Shown one piece after another: positions 1 through 6,390 of a stretch of 6,824 nucleotides of DNA. The notes beneath the pieces were generated by a model that did no database searches, was not told the origin of the DNA, and worked only from the letters and a program-made list of their open reading frames with translations. Each line of letters starts with the position of its first letter. The first letter of the stretch is position 1. The stretch covers positions 1 to 6,824 of the forward strand of contig JACMQP010000371.1 in assembly GCA_014376915.1 (NCBI GenBank), written 5' to 3'. The stretch comes from Ramlibacter sp. Its GTDB lineage: Bacteria > Pseudomonadota > Gammaproteobacteria > Burkholderiales > Burkholderiaceae. The position numbers were made by a program, and so were the translations under genes.

Positions 1-1093
1 CCGCCGGGTCCACCAGCATGGCGATGCGGCGCTCGGCGGTGGCGCCGATCTCGGCGATGGCGACGGCCAGTGCGTCGGCCACCAGCGCCACCGGTTCGGC
101 GTGGAAGTTGCCGCCGGACAGCAGTGCCTCCCCGTCCGCAAACACCAGCGGGTTGTCGGTGACGGCATTTGCTTCGCGCACCAGCACCTCGGTGGCGTAA
201 CGGATCTGGTCCAGACAGGCCCCCATCACCTGCGGCTGGCAGCGCAGGCAGTACGGGTCCTGCACGCGGTCGTCGTGTTCCAGGTGCGATTGCCGGATGC
301 CGCTGCCGGCCAGCACCGCCCGGTAGGCGGCCGCACATTCGATCTGCCCCGGCTGGCCGCGCACGGCATGGATGCGCGGGTCGAACGGCCCGTCGCTGCC
401 GCGCGCGGCGTCCAGTGTCAGCGCGCCGGCAATCACGGCCGCATCGAACAGCCGCTCGGTCGCCAGCAGCGCGTCGATGGCCAGCGCCGTCGACACCTGG
501 GTCCCGTTGATGAGTGCGAGTCCTTCCTTGGCCGAGAGCTGCAGCGGCGCCAGGCCCGCACGCTGAAGCGCCTGCGCAGCCGGCATCCGCTGGCCCTGGT
601 AGAACACTTCGCCCTCGCCGATCAGTGGCAGCGCCAGATGCGCCAGCGGCGCCAGGTCGCCAGACGCGCCGACCGAGCCCTGGCAGGGGACGACCGGCAG
701 CAGCGCGTGGTTGTGCAGCGCCAGCAGCGCGTCGACGACCTCTTCGCGCACGCCCGAGTAGCCGCGGGCCAGGCTGGCCGCCTTCAGCAGCAAGACCAGC
801 CGCACGACGCGTTCCGACAGCGGGTCGCCCACGCCGGCCGCGTGCGAGCGCAGCAGTCGCAACTGCAGCGTCGCCAGGTCGTCGTGGGCGATGCGGGTGC
901 TGGCCAGTTTGCCGAAGCCGGTGTTGACGCCATACACCGGCGCGTTGCCGTCGGCCGCTCGCCTGACCAGCGCTGCGCTGGCGCGGATGCCGGCGCGGCA
1001 GACCGGGTCCAGCGCCACCGGGCCCGGGTCGACGCAGCACAGCCGGCGCAGTTGCGCCAGCGTCAGTGCGCCGGGCCGGAGCAGTTCGGTCAT
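1..1093 (-). CDS. hutH: Histidine ammonia-lyase HutH (partial, C-terminus beyond left edge)
   Basis: This enzyme removes ammonia from L-histidine to give trans-urocanate, the first step of histidine breakdown in the cytoplasm. The first 364 codons are present; the family is about 510 residues long, so roughly the last 145 lie outside the window. The self-cyclising MIO prosthetic group comes from Ala143-Ser144-Gly145, inside the motif [14 protein letters not shown]. Other active-site positions known from the Pseudomonas putida enzyme are all present one residue later: Tyr54, His84, Asn196, Gln278, Tyr281, Arg284 and Phe330. The glutamate near residue 414 cannot be checked. The reading is open from the ATG at 1093 to the edge. 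That ATG overlaps the hutU stop as ATGA, with no strong ribosome binding site, so translation is probably coupled to hutU. No frameshift or missing key residue is seen in the visible part. The identification is very secure. Confidence 0.97.
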   Translation of the reverse strand, partial: MTELLRPGALTLAQLRRLCCVDPGPVALDPVCRAGIRASAALVRRAADGNAPVYGVNTGFGKLASTRIAHDDLATLQLRLLRSHAAGVGDPLSERVVRLVLLLKAASLARGYSGVREEVVDALLALHNHALLPVVPCQGSVGASGDLAPLAHLALPLIGEGEVFYQGQRMPAAQALQRAGLAPLQLSAKEGLALINGTQVSTALAIDALLATERLFDAAVIAGALTLDAARGSDGPFDPRIHAVRGQPGQIECAAAYRAVLAGSGIRQSHLEHDDRVQDPYCLRCQPQVMGACLDQIRYATEVLVREANAVTDNPLVFADGEALLSGGNFHAEPVALVADALAVAIAEIGATAERRIAMLVDPA

Positions 1094-2793
1094 CCGATCA
1101 TCGGCAGATTGAGCGCGTTTTCGCGCGCGCAATCGACGGCGATCTCGTAGCCGGCGTCGGCATGGCGCATCACGCCGGTGGCGGGGTCGTTCCACAGCAC
1201 GCGCGCGATCTTTTCGGCGGCTTCCGCCGTGCCGTCGCAGACGATCACGACGCCGGCGTGCTGCGAGTAGCCCATGCCGACGCCGCCGCCGTGGTGGATG
1301 CTGACCCAGGTGGCGCCGCTGGCGGTGTTGAGCAGGGCGTTGAGCAGCGGCCAGTCGCTGACAGCGTCGCTGCCGTCCTTCATGCTCTCGGTCTCGCGAT
1401 TGGGCGAGGCGACCGAGCCGCTGTCCAGGTGGTCGCGGCCGATCACGATCGGCGCCTTCAACTCGCCGCTCTTGACCATCTCGTTGAAGGCCAGGCCCGC
1501 CTTGTCCCGCTCGCCCAGGCCGATCCAGCAGATCCGCGCCGGCAGGCCCTGGAAGTCGATGCGCGCCTGGGCCATGTCGAGCCAGCGGTGCAACGCCTTG
1601 TTGTCGGGGAACAGTTCCTTCATCTTGGCGTCGGTCTTGTGGATGTCCTGCGGGTCGCCCGACAGGGCCACCCAGCGGAACGGCCCGACGCCGCGGCAGA
1701 ACAGCGGCCGGATGTAGGCGGGCACGAAGCCCGGGTAGTCGAAGGCGTTGTCCACGCCGAAGTCTTTGGCGACCTGGCGCAGGTTGTTGCCGTAGTCCAC
1801 CGTGGGAACGCCCAGCGCGTGGAATTCCAGCATCGCCCGCACGTGCGCCGCGCAAGATTCGCCGGCCGCCTGCTGGAGCCGCGCGTGCTGCGATGGATCC
1901 TGCTGTGCCGCCTGCCACTGCGCAACGCTCCAGCCGATCGGCAGGTAGCCGTTGATAATGTCGTGGGCCGAGGTCTGGTCGGTGACGATGTCGGGCCTGA
2001 TGCCGCCCGTTTTCGCGCGGCGGACCAGCTCCGGCACGATCTCGGCGGCGTTGCCGCACAGGCCGATCGACACCGCCTCCTTGCGCGCCGTGTGGTGCGC
2101 GATGAGCGCCAGCGCTTCGTCCAGGTCCCTGGCCTGCTGGTCGAGATACCGGGTGCGAAGCCGGAAGTCGATGCGCGACTGCTGGCATTCGATGTTCAGC
2201 GAGCAGGCGCCGGCGAAGGAGGCCGCCAGCGGCTGGGCGCCGCCCATGCCACCCAGGCCCGCAGTGAGAACCCAGCGGCCGGCCAGGTCGCCGTCGAAAT
2301 GCTGGCGGCCCGCCTCGACGAAGGTTTCGTAGGTGCCTTGCACGATGCCCTGCGTGCCGATGTAGATCCAGCTGCCCGCCGTCATCTGGCCGTACATCAT
2401 CAGGCCGGCCCGGTCGAGTGCGTTGAAATGCTCCCAGGTGGCCCACTTGGGCACCAGGTTGGAGTTGGCGATCAGCACCCGCGGCGCACCAGGATGGGTT
2501 CGGAACACGCCGACCGGCTTGCCAGACTGCACCAGCAGGGTTTCATCGGGCTGCAGCTTGCGCAGGCTGTCGAGGATGGCGTCGAAGGCCGGCCAGTTGC
2601 GCGCTGCCTTGCCGATGCCGCCGTAGACCACCAGCTGGTCCGGGTTTTCGGCCACGTCCGGGTCCAGGTTGTTCTGGATCATGCGATAGGCCCCCTCGAT
2701 CTGCCAGTTGGCGCAAGTCAGCTGAGTTCCCTGCGGCGCGCGCACGGGCCGCGCCTTGCTCTCCAGGCATGGGGTTTGCGACAGGTCGGACAT
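1090..2793 (-). CDS. hutU: Urocanate hydratase (urocanase) HutU
   Basis: This cytoplasmic NAD+-dependent enzyme hydrates urocanate to 4-imidazolone-5-propionate, the second step of histidine catabolism. The product is 567 aa, close to the usual 555-560. The urocanase signature [10 protein letters not shown] spans residues 414-423, with the catalytic cysteine at Cys422. A glycine-rich NAD-binding segment ([10 protein letters not shown]) lies at 179-188. Other conserved blocks are [14 protein letters not shown] (244-257), [17 protein letters not shown] (365-381) and [17 protein letters not shown] (498-514). The ATG at 2793 was chosen because AAGGAG sits 7 bases upstream and the family N-terminus ([16 protein letters not shown]) follows about 27 residues in. 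An in-frame start at 2850 would begin inside the operator and upstream of the promoter -10, so it was rejected. The gene is first in the leftward operon, has its own promoter, and its stop overlaps the hutH start. Confidence 0.98.
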   Translation of the reverse strand: MSDLSQTPCLESKARPVRAPQGTQLTCANWQIEGAYRMIQNNLDPDVAENPDQLVVYGGIGKAARNWPAFDAILDSLRKLQPDETLLVQSGKPVGVFRTHPGAPRVLIANSNLVPKWATWEHFNALDRAGLMMYGQMTAGSWIYIGTQGIVQGTYETFVEAGRQHFDGDLAGRWVLTAGLGGMGGAQPLAASFAGACSLNIECQQSRIDFRLRTRYLDQQARDLDEALALIAHHTARKEAVSIGLCGNAAEIVPELVRRAKTGGIRPDIVTDQTSAHDIINGYLPIGWSVAQWQAAQQDPSQHARLQQAAGESCAAHVRAMLEFHALGVPTVDYGNNLRQVAKDFGVDNAFDYPGFVPAYIRPLFCRGVGPFRWVALSGDPQDIHKTDAKMKELFPDNKALHRWLDMAQARIDFQGLPARICWIGLGERDKAGLAFNEMVKSGELKAPIVIGRDHLDSGSVASPNRETESMKDGSDAVSDWPLLNALLNTASGATWVSIHHGGGVGMGYSQHAGVVIVCDGTAEAAEKIARVLWNDPATGVMRHADAGYEIAVDCARENALNLPMIG

Positions 2794-2809
2794 GGGCACG
2801 CTCCTTGCG
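2794..2809 (+). promoter_or_regulatory. Candidate sigma54 (-24/-12) promoter toward the transporter operon
   Basis: GGGCACGCTCCTTGCG matches the sigma54 pattern TGGCACG-N4-TTGC, with the invariant GG (2795-2796) and GC (2807-2808) at the required 10-base separation. Transcription would start near 2820 and run right, giving a leader of about 120 bases before the binding-protein gene, with the HutC operator just downstream of the start as a possible roadblock. Nitrogen-regulated sigma54 control of hut genes is known in Pseudomonas. Against it, the TTGC half is partly the complement of the hutU ribosome binding site, and no activator site was identified. No convincing sigma70 promoter was found in this direction; TATACA at 2844-2849 is a possible -10 without a good -35. 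Confidence 0.33.
2801..2806 (-). promoter_or_regulatory. Ribosome binding site of hutU
   Basis: AAGGAG on the minus strand ends 7 bases before the ATG at 2793. It is the strongest Shine-Dalgarno match in the window and fixes the hutU start over the longer in-frame alternative. Confidence 0.85.
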
Positions 2810-2831
2810 CTGTTTTGCGACAATCTTGCGG

Positions 2832-2860
2832 AATCTAGTTGTCTATACAACTTGTGTCAA
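2832..2860 (-). promoter_or_regulatory. Sigma70-type promoter for hutU-hutH
   Basis: Read on the minus strand, a perfect -35 hexamer TTGACA (2860-2855) is followed by a 17-base spacer and the -10 hexamer TAGATT (2837-2832), which matches 4 of 6 consensus bases. Transcription would begin near 2825, giving a leader of about 30 bases that contains the hutU ribosome binding site. Almost the whole spacer is occupied by the HutC-like palindrome, so a bound repressor would exclude RNA polymerase. The hexamers and spacing are seen in the sequence; promoter activity is inferred. Confidence 0.75.
2837..2852. promoter_or_regulatory. Probable HutC operator (16-bp palindrome)
   Basis: AGTTGTCTATACAACT has perfect 6-bp inverted arms (AGTTGT/ACAACT) around an imperfect 4-base centre. 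Its core TGTCTATACA differs at one base from the TGTATATACA-type palindrome associated with HutC repressors in other proteobacteria (from memory). It lies between the -35 and -10 of the hutU promoter and in the only intergenic region, so one site could control both divergent operons. An overlapping second inverted pair (ACAA-C-TTGT, 2847-2855) adds a third half-site. HutC is encoded on the right arm and would normally be released by urocanate. Binding is inferred from position, symmetry and gene context. Confidence 0.78.
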
Positions 2861-2890
2861 GGATGCTTTTGCTGATGCCGGCCAGGTCGT

Positions 2891-2910
2891 CCGGGCAGAC
2901 ACTGCTCCGG
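2891..2910 (+). other. Hairpin in the leader of the transporter operon
   Basis: CCGGGCAG (2891-2898) can pair with CTGC-CCGG (2902-2905 and 2907-2910), giving an 8-bp GC-rich stem with one bulged T at 2906 and a three-base ACA loop. It ends about 25 bases before the GGAG of the binding-protein gene. There is no T-run after it, so it is not a standard intrinsic terminator. It could affect mRNA stability or ribosome access, or be chance in GC-rich DNA. Confidence 0.35.
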
Positions 2911-2934
2911 CGTCCATCCGTCCATTCAACTCCT

Positions 2935-2938
2935 GGAG
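2935..2938 (+). promoter_or_regulatory. Ribosome binding site of the binding-protein gene
   Basis: GGAG lies 5 bases before the ATG at 2944. It supports this start over an in-frame ATG at 2863, which would add 27 unrelated residues ahead of the signal peptide. Confidence 0.7.
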
Positions 2939-2943
2939 CCACC

Positions 2944-3684
2944 ATGAACTTCCGCCGCCAACTGCTCGTTTCCTGCTTCGCTGCCGCCAGTGCGTTTGCC
3001 GCCGGCGCCCAGGCCCAGGAGGTGTTGCGGGTCGGCACCGATGCCACCTTCCCGCCCATGGAGTTCGTGGACAACGGCAAGCGCACCGGCTTCGACGTCG
3101 AGCTGGTCGAGGCGATCGGCAAGGCCATGAACCGGAAAGTCGAGTGGATCGACATCGATTTCAAGGGCCTGATCCCCGGCCTCGTGTCCAGGCGCTTCGA
3201 CATGGCCGTCTCGGCCATCTACATCACCGACGACCGCAAGAAGGTCGTCGATTTCACCGACCCGTACTACGCCGGCGGTCTGGTCGCCATGGTCAAGGAT
3301 GGCAGCCCGATCAAGACCCTGTCCGATCTCGATGGCAAAAAGGTGAGCGTGCAGGTCGGCACCAAGTCGGTCGGTTTCCTGGGCACCAACCATCCCAAGG
3401 TGCAACTCGTCGAAGTCGAAAAGAACCAGGAAATGTTCAACCTGGTCGACATCGGCCGGGCCGACGCCGCCGTGACGGGAAAACCGGCCGCCTTCCAGTA
3501 CGTGCGCACCCGCGGCGGCATGCGCGTGCTGGACCAGCAACTCACTACCGAGGAATACGGCATGGCCCTGCGCAAGGACACGCCGGAGCTGACCAGGGCC
3601 GTGAACGGGGCGATCGCCAGGCTCAAGGCCGACGGCAGCTACGCGCAGATCGTGAAGAAGTGGTTCAGCAACACCGGCCGCTGA
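2944..3684 (+). CDS. Periplasmic amino-acid-type ABC transporter substrate-binding protein (GlnH/HisJ family)
   Basis: This is the periplasmic receptor of the ABC importer encoded by the next two genes. It has 246 aa, typical for SBP_bac_3 proteins. Residues 1-24 form a signal peptide with Arg4-Arg5, a hydrophobic core and a cleavage site after AQA. Cys11 in LVSC resembles a lipobox but lies too near the N-terminus to be convincing. The mature protein aligns by eye along its length with E. coli GlnH: GTDATFPPMEF (31-41), FKGLIPGLVSRRFDMAV (73-89), ITDDRKKVVDFTDPYY (94-109) and a C-terminal IVKKWF (236-241). Arg98 and Thr140, which bind the ligand carboxylate in this family, are kept. The positions that bind the alpha-ammonium group are changed: Thr70 of GlnH is Tyr93 here and Asp157 is Gly179. 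The substrate is therefore uncertain: histidine, urocanate or a related imidazole acid are all possible. It is the first gene of the rightward operon, 4 bases before the permease gene. Confidence 0.93.
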   Translation: MNFRRQLLVSCFAAASAFAAGAQAQEVLRVGTDATFPPMEFVDNGKRTGFDVELVEAIGKAMNRKVEWIDIDFKGLIPGLVSRRFDMAVSAIYITDDRKKVVDFTDPYYAGGLVAMVKDGSPIKTLSDLDGKKVSVQVGTKSVGFLGTNHPKVQLVEVEKNQEMFNLVDIGRADAAVTGKPAAFQYVRTRGGMRVLDQQLTTEEYGMALRKDTPELTRAVNGAIARLKADGSYAQIVKKWFSNTGR

Positions 3685-3688
3685 GTCG

Positions 3689-4357
3689 ATGGAACTGGAC
3701 TTCGCGCCGGTCTGGGCCGGCTGGCCGCAGCTGCTGCGCGGCGCCTGGATCACCGTGGAAATCACCTCGGTGGCCCTGGTGCTGGGCTGCGTGCTGGGGC
3801 TGCTGGTCGGCATCGGCCGGCTCAAGCCGGAGCGCCGCATCGTCTACGGCCTGTGCACCGTGTATGTCGCAGCCATCCGCGGCACGCCGCTGCTGGTGCA
3901 GTTGTTCATCCTCTTTTTCGGGCTGCCGCAGTTCGGCATCCTGCTGCCGGCGTTCCTTTGTGGCGTGATCGGGCTGGGCATCTATTCGGGCGCCTACGTC
4001 AGCGAGATCGTGCGCGGCTCGATCCAGTCGATCGACCGGGGCCAGATGGAGGCCGCCCGGTCGCTGGGCATGTCGTACGGCAAGGCGATGCGCAACATCG
4101 TGCTGCCGCAGGCGCTGGTGCGGATGATTCCGCCGCTGGGCAATGAATTCATCGCGCTGATCAAGAACTCCGCGCTGGTGTCGCTGCTGACCATCCACGA
4201 CCTGATGCACGAAGGCCAGAAGATCATCAGCGTCTCCTACCGTTCGCTGGAGGTCTATCTCGCGGTGGCCGTGTTGTATTTCGTGCTGACCGGGCTGACC
4301 ACGCTGGCGCTGCGCCGGATCGAGCAGCGGCTGCGGGCCGGGGGCATGGTGCAATGA
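3689..4357 (+). CDS. ABC transporter permease, HisM/GlnP family
   Basis: This inner-membrane channel subunit works with the adjacent binding protein and ATPase to import the substrate. It has 222 aa, normal for the family. Hydrophobic segments lie at about 20-43, 53-79, 82-104, 150-169 and 187-207. The EAA loop that docks on the ATPase is [22 protein letters not shown] at 121-142, with the conserved Gly127 and Pro140. [11 protein letters not shown] (63-73) is a typical family block. Only one permease gene is present, so the channel is probably a homodimer, unlike the HisQ-HisM pair. The ATG follows the previous stop by 4 bases with no clear ribosome binding site, suggesting reinitiation. Its stop overlaps the ATPase start as ATGA. 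The family is certain; the substrate depends on the binding protein. Confidence 0.95.
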   Translation: MELDFAPVWAGWPQLLRGAWITVEITSVALVLGCVLGLLVGIGRLKPERRIVYGLCTVYVAAIRGTPLLVQLFILFFGLPQFGILLPAFLCGVIGLGIYSGAYVSEIVRGSIQSIDRGQMEAARSLGMSYGKAMRNIVLPQALVRMIPPLGNEFIALIKNSALVSLLTIHDLMHEGQKIISVSYRSLEVYLAVAVLYFVLTGLTTLALRRIEQRLRAGGMVQ

Positions 4358-5124
4358 ATGCGCAACGACAACAACCGATCGTCAGCATCCGCGGCCTGCG
4401 CAAGTCGTTCGGCGCGCACACGGTGCTGCATGGCATCGACCTGGAGGTGCAGGTCTCGCAGGTGGTGGTCGTCATCGGGCCCAGCGGCTCGGGCAAGAGC
4501 ACGCTGCTGCGCTGCTGCAACGGGCTGGAAACGCCGGACAGCGGCCGGGTTGAAATTTGCGGCCACACGCTGGCGGACGCCGGCCGGATGCTGCCCGATG
4601 CAGCGCTCGACCATCTGCGGGAGGACGTGGGCATGGTGTTCCAGTCCTTCAACCTGTTTCCGCATCTGTCGGTGCTGCACAACATCACCGTCGGGCCGCG
4701 CAAGGTCCGCGGCGCTTCGAAGCAGCAGGCCGAGGCGCAGGCCATGGCCCTGCTGGAGAAGGTCGACCTGACGGCCAAGGCCCACGCCATGCCTGCCAGC
4801 CTGTCGGGCGGCCAGAAGCAACGGGTGGCGATCGCCCGCGCGCTGGCGATGGAGCCCAAGGTGATGCTGTTCGACGAACCGACTTCGGCGCTTGACCCGG
4901 AGCTGGTGGGCGAGGTGCTGCAGGTGATGAAGCTGCTGGCGTCCGAAGGCATGACGATGCTGGTTGTCACCCACGAGATGGACTTCGCGCGCGAGGTGGC
5001 CGACGTCGTCGTGGTGATGGACGCCGGCGCCGTCGTCGAATCGGGACCGCCCGAATCGATTTTCACCAGTCCGGCGCAGGCCCGCACCCGCGACTTCCTG
5101 CATGCGGTCTTGAGCCGCGCCTGA
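4354..5124 (+). CDS. ABC transporter ATP-binding protein, HisP/GlnQ family
   Basis: This cytoplasmic ATPase powers the importer as a dimer bound to the permease EAA loops. It has 256 aa with all nucleotide-binding motifs intact: Walker [10 protein letters not shown] (42-50), Q-loop Gln97 in [11 protein letters not shown], signature LSGGQKQR (150-157), Walker [14 protein letters not shown] (170-182) with catalytic Glu175, D-loop SALD (178-181) and switch histidine His207 in VVTHEM. Sequence style and length fit the polar-amino-acid importer group; no C-terminal regulatory domain is present. The ATG at 4354 overlaps the permease stop, and GGGGG about 8 bases upstream may act as a ribosome binding site. 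The hutC start follows the stop by 4 bases, tying the transporter to hut regulation. Confidence 0.96.
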   Translation: MNAQRQQPIVSIRGLRKSFGAHTVLHGIDLEVQVSQVVVVIGPSGSGKSTLLRCCNGLETPDSGRVEICGHTLADAGRMLPDAALDHLREDVGMVFQSFNLFPHLSVLHNITVGPRKVRGASKQQAEAQAMALLEKVDLTAKAHAMPASLSGGQKQRVAIARALAMEPKVMLFDEPTSALDPELVGEVLQVMKLLASEGMTMLVVTHEMDFAREVADVVVVMDAGAVVESGPPESIFTSPAQARTRDFLHAVLSRA

Positions 5125-5128
5125 AGAG

Positions 5129-5839
5129 ATGGCCACGCCCGCCGTCCACGCCTACGAACAGGTCAAGGCCTTCATCCGCGGCCGGATCGCCTCCGGCGAA
5201 TGGAAGCCCGGCGACCCGGTGCCCAGCGAAGCGGCGCTGATGCAGCAGTTCGGCATCAGCCGCATGACCGTCAACCGCGGCCTGCGCGAGCTGGCCGCTG
5301 AAGGCCTGGTGACGCGGGTGCAGGGCTCCGGCACCCGGGTGGCGCAGCTGCACCGCATCTCCTCGCGCCTCACCATCCGCGACATCCACGAGGAGGTGGC
5401 CGAACGCGGCCACGTCCACAGCACCCGCGTGCTGCTGGCCGCGAAGGAAAAAGCCGGTGCCGCAATAGCGCAGTCGCTGGGCCTCAGGACTGGCGGCGCG
5501 GTCTTCCACAGCCTGTTGGTGCCCCTGGAAAATGGCGTCGCCATCCAGTACGAGGACCGGTACGTGAACCCGGCGGCCGCGCCGGATTACCTGAAGACCG
5601 ACTTCACGCAGGTCTCGCCCACGCTGCACCTGCTGCGACACGCGCCGCTGACCGAAGCGCGCTACGCGATCGAGGCTTGCCTGCCGACGGCGCAAGAGGC
5701 GAAGCACCTGGGCATCAAGCGCACCGAGCCCTGCCTGGCGATGATGCGGCGTACCGTGAGCGGCGCCCATGTGGCGAGCGTGGCGCGGCTGGTCTATCCT
5801 GGTTCGCGCTACAGCTTTGCGGGGCAGTTCCAGGCATGA
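5129..5839 (+). CDS. hutC: Histidine utilisation repressor HutC (GntR family)
   Basis: This DNA-binding repressor of the hut genes is released by urocanate in characterised bacteria. It has 236 aa, the usual length. The N-terminal GntR winged helix-turn-helix spans about 8-72, with the recognition region SEAALMQQFGISRMTVNRGL (33-52) and the wing VTRVQGSGTRVA (61-72). A UTRA effector domain fills about 80-234. HutC-specific blocks include VFHSLLVPLENGVAIQYEDR (125-144), YVNPAAAPDYL (145-155) and RLVYPGSRYSFAGQF (220-234), which separate it from other GntR/UTRA regulators. Its likely target is the 16-bp palindrome between hutU and the transporter genes, so it would repress its own operon as well as hutU-hutH. 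The gene sits 4 bases after the ATPase stop, and its own stop overlaps the hutD start. Confidence 0.95.
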   Translation: MATPAVHAYEQVKAFIRGRIASGEWKPGDPVPSEAALMQQFGISRMTVNRGLRELAAEGLVTRVQGSGTRVAQLHRISSRLTIRDIHEEVAERGHVHSTRVLLAAKEKAGAAIAQSLGLRTGGAVFHSLLVPLENGVAIQYEDRYVNPAAAPDYLKTDFTQVSPTLHLLRHAPLTEARYAIEACLPTAQEAKHLGIKRTEPCLAMMRRTVSGAHVASVARLVYPGSRYSFAGQFQA

Positions 5840-6390
5840 ACTGGACTCTGGTCCGACTCGATGAAGTCGATGCAACACCGTGGCGCAACGGCGGCGGCGT
5901 GACGCGCGAGTTGCTGGCCTGGCCGGGCGCAAACGACTGGCGAGTGCGGATGTCGGTGGCGGAGGTCGCGCAGGATGGGCCGTTCTCGCGCTTCGACGGA
6001 GTCCACCGCTGGTTCGCCGTGCTGGCCGGCGCGGGCGTCCGGCTGCGGCTGGCCGGTGTCACCCATGCATTGACAGGCCGGAGTCCGCCATTCGCGCTCG
6101 ACGGCGGCACCGCCACCGATTGCGCGCTGATCGACGGCGCGACGCAGGACTTCAACCTGATGCTGCGCGGCAGCGTCGGCGAAATGGTGCGGGTGCAGGG
6201 CGTGCATGCCGCGGGCTGCAGCGCGGGCGCGCTGGTCGCGCTCTACGCCGGCCGCAGCGGGGCGGCTGTCGTCTGCGGCAACGAAGAACTGCAGATCGGC
6301 CCGCAGACCCTGGCCTGGCGGATACTTGGAGCCGACCAGGCGTTGCGCGCAGAGTCGCCGGACGCCTTGTGGATGGAGATCAAGCCATGA
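5836..6390 (+). CDS. hutD: HutD/Ves-family cupin protein
   Basis: HutD is a small bicupin protein found in many hut operons; in Pseudomonas fluorescens it limits how strongly hut genes are induced, but its biochemical action is not settled. It has 184 aa, normal for the family. Recognisable blocks are [12 protein letters not shown] (15-26), [20 protein letters not shown] (34-53), [12 protein letters not shown] (57-68) and [18 protein letters not shown] (95-112). The ATG at 5836 overlaps the hutC stop as ATGA; starting further upstream would lie wholly within hutC and add no family sequence. Its stop overlaps the hutI start in the same way. Lying directly between the repressor and a catabolic enzyme fits a modulating role, though this is inferred from context. 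Confidence 0.93.
   Translation: MNWTLVRLDEVDATPWRNGGGVTRELLAWPGANDWRVRMSVAEVAQDGPFSRFDGVHRWFAVLAGAGVRLRLAGVTHALTGRSPPFALDGGTATDCALIDGATQDFNLMLRGSVGEMVRVQGVHAAGCSAGALVALYAGRSGAAVVCGNEELQIGPQTLAWRILGADQALRAESPDALWMEIKP

Noticed and set aside
101..1150. 349-codon open frame on the plus strand opposite hutH
   Set aside because: It is low-complexity, rich in Arg, Gln and Ala, and antisense to clear histidine ammonia-lyase sequence with every visible active-site residue intact.
2775..2822. Direct repeat TTTGCGACA at 2775-2783 and 2814-2822
   Set aside because: Only nine bases, one copy is inside hutU codons, and there is no third copy or symmetry. Chance is adequate.
1066..2838. 590-codon open frame on the plus strand opposite hutU
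   Set aside because: It is a mirror of the hutU reading frame caused by GC-rich third codon positions. It shows no recognisable domain, while the opposite strand encodes an unmistakable complete urocanase.
2794..2850. Longer hutU start at 2850
   Set aside because: It lies inside the operator and upstream of the predicted transcript start, has no ribosome binding site, and adds residues not seen in the family. The ATG at 2793 has AAGGAG at ideal spacing.
2863..2943. In-frame upstream ATG (2863) for the binding protein
   Set aside because: It would place 27 residues before a standard signal peptide. The ATG at 2944 has GGAG 5 bases upstream and begins directly with the signal sequence.
2966..2976. 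Possible lipoprotein signal at Cys11 of the binding protein (LVSC)
   Set aside because: The cysteine is only 11 residues in, ahead of the rest of the hydrophobic core. A standard cleavage site after AQA at residue 24 fits better.
2926..3840. 304-codon open frame on the minus strand opposite the binding-protein gene
   Set aside because: It has no recognisable family and spans two plus-strand genes that have good domain matches.
4255..5136. Two overlapping long minus-strand open frames opposite the ATPase gene
   Set aside because: Both are compositional shadows; the plus-strand frame contains every ABC ATPase motif.
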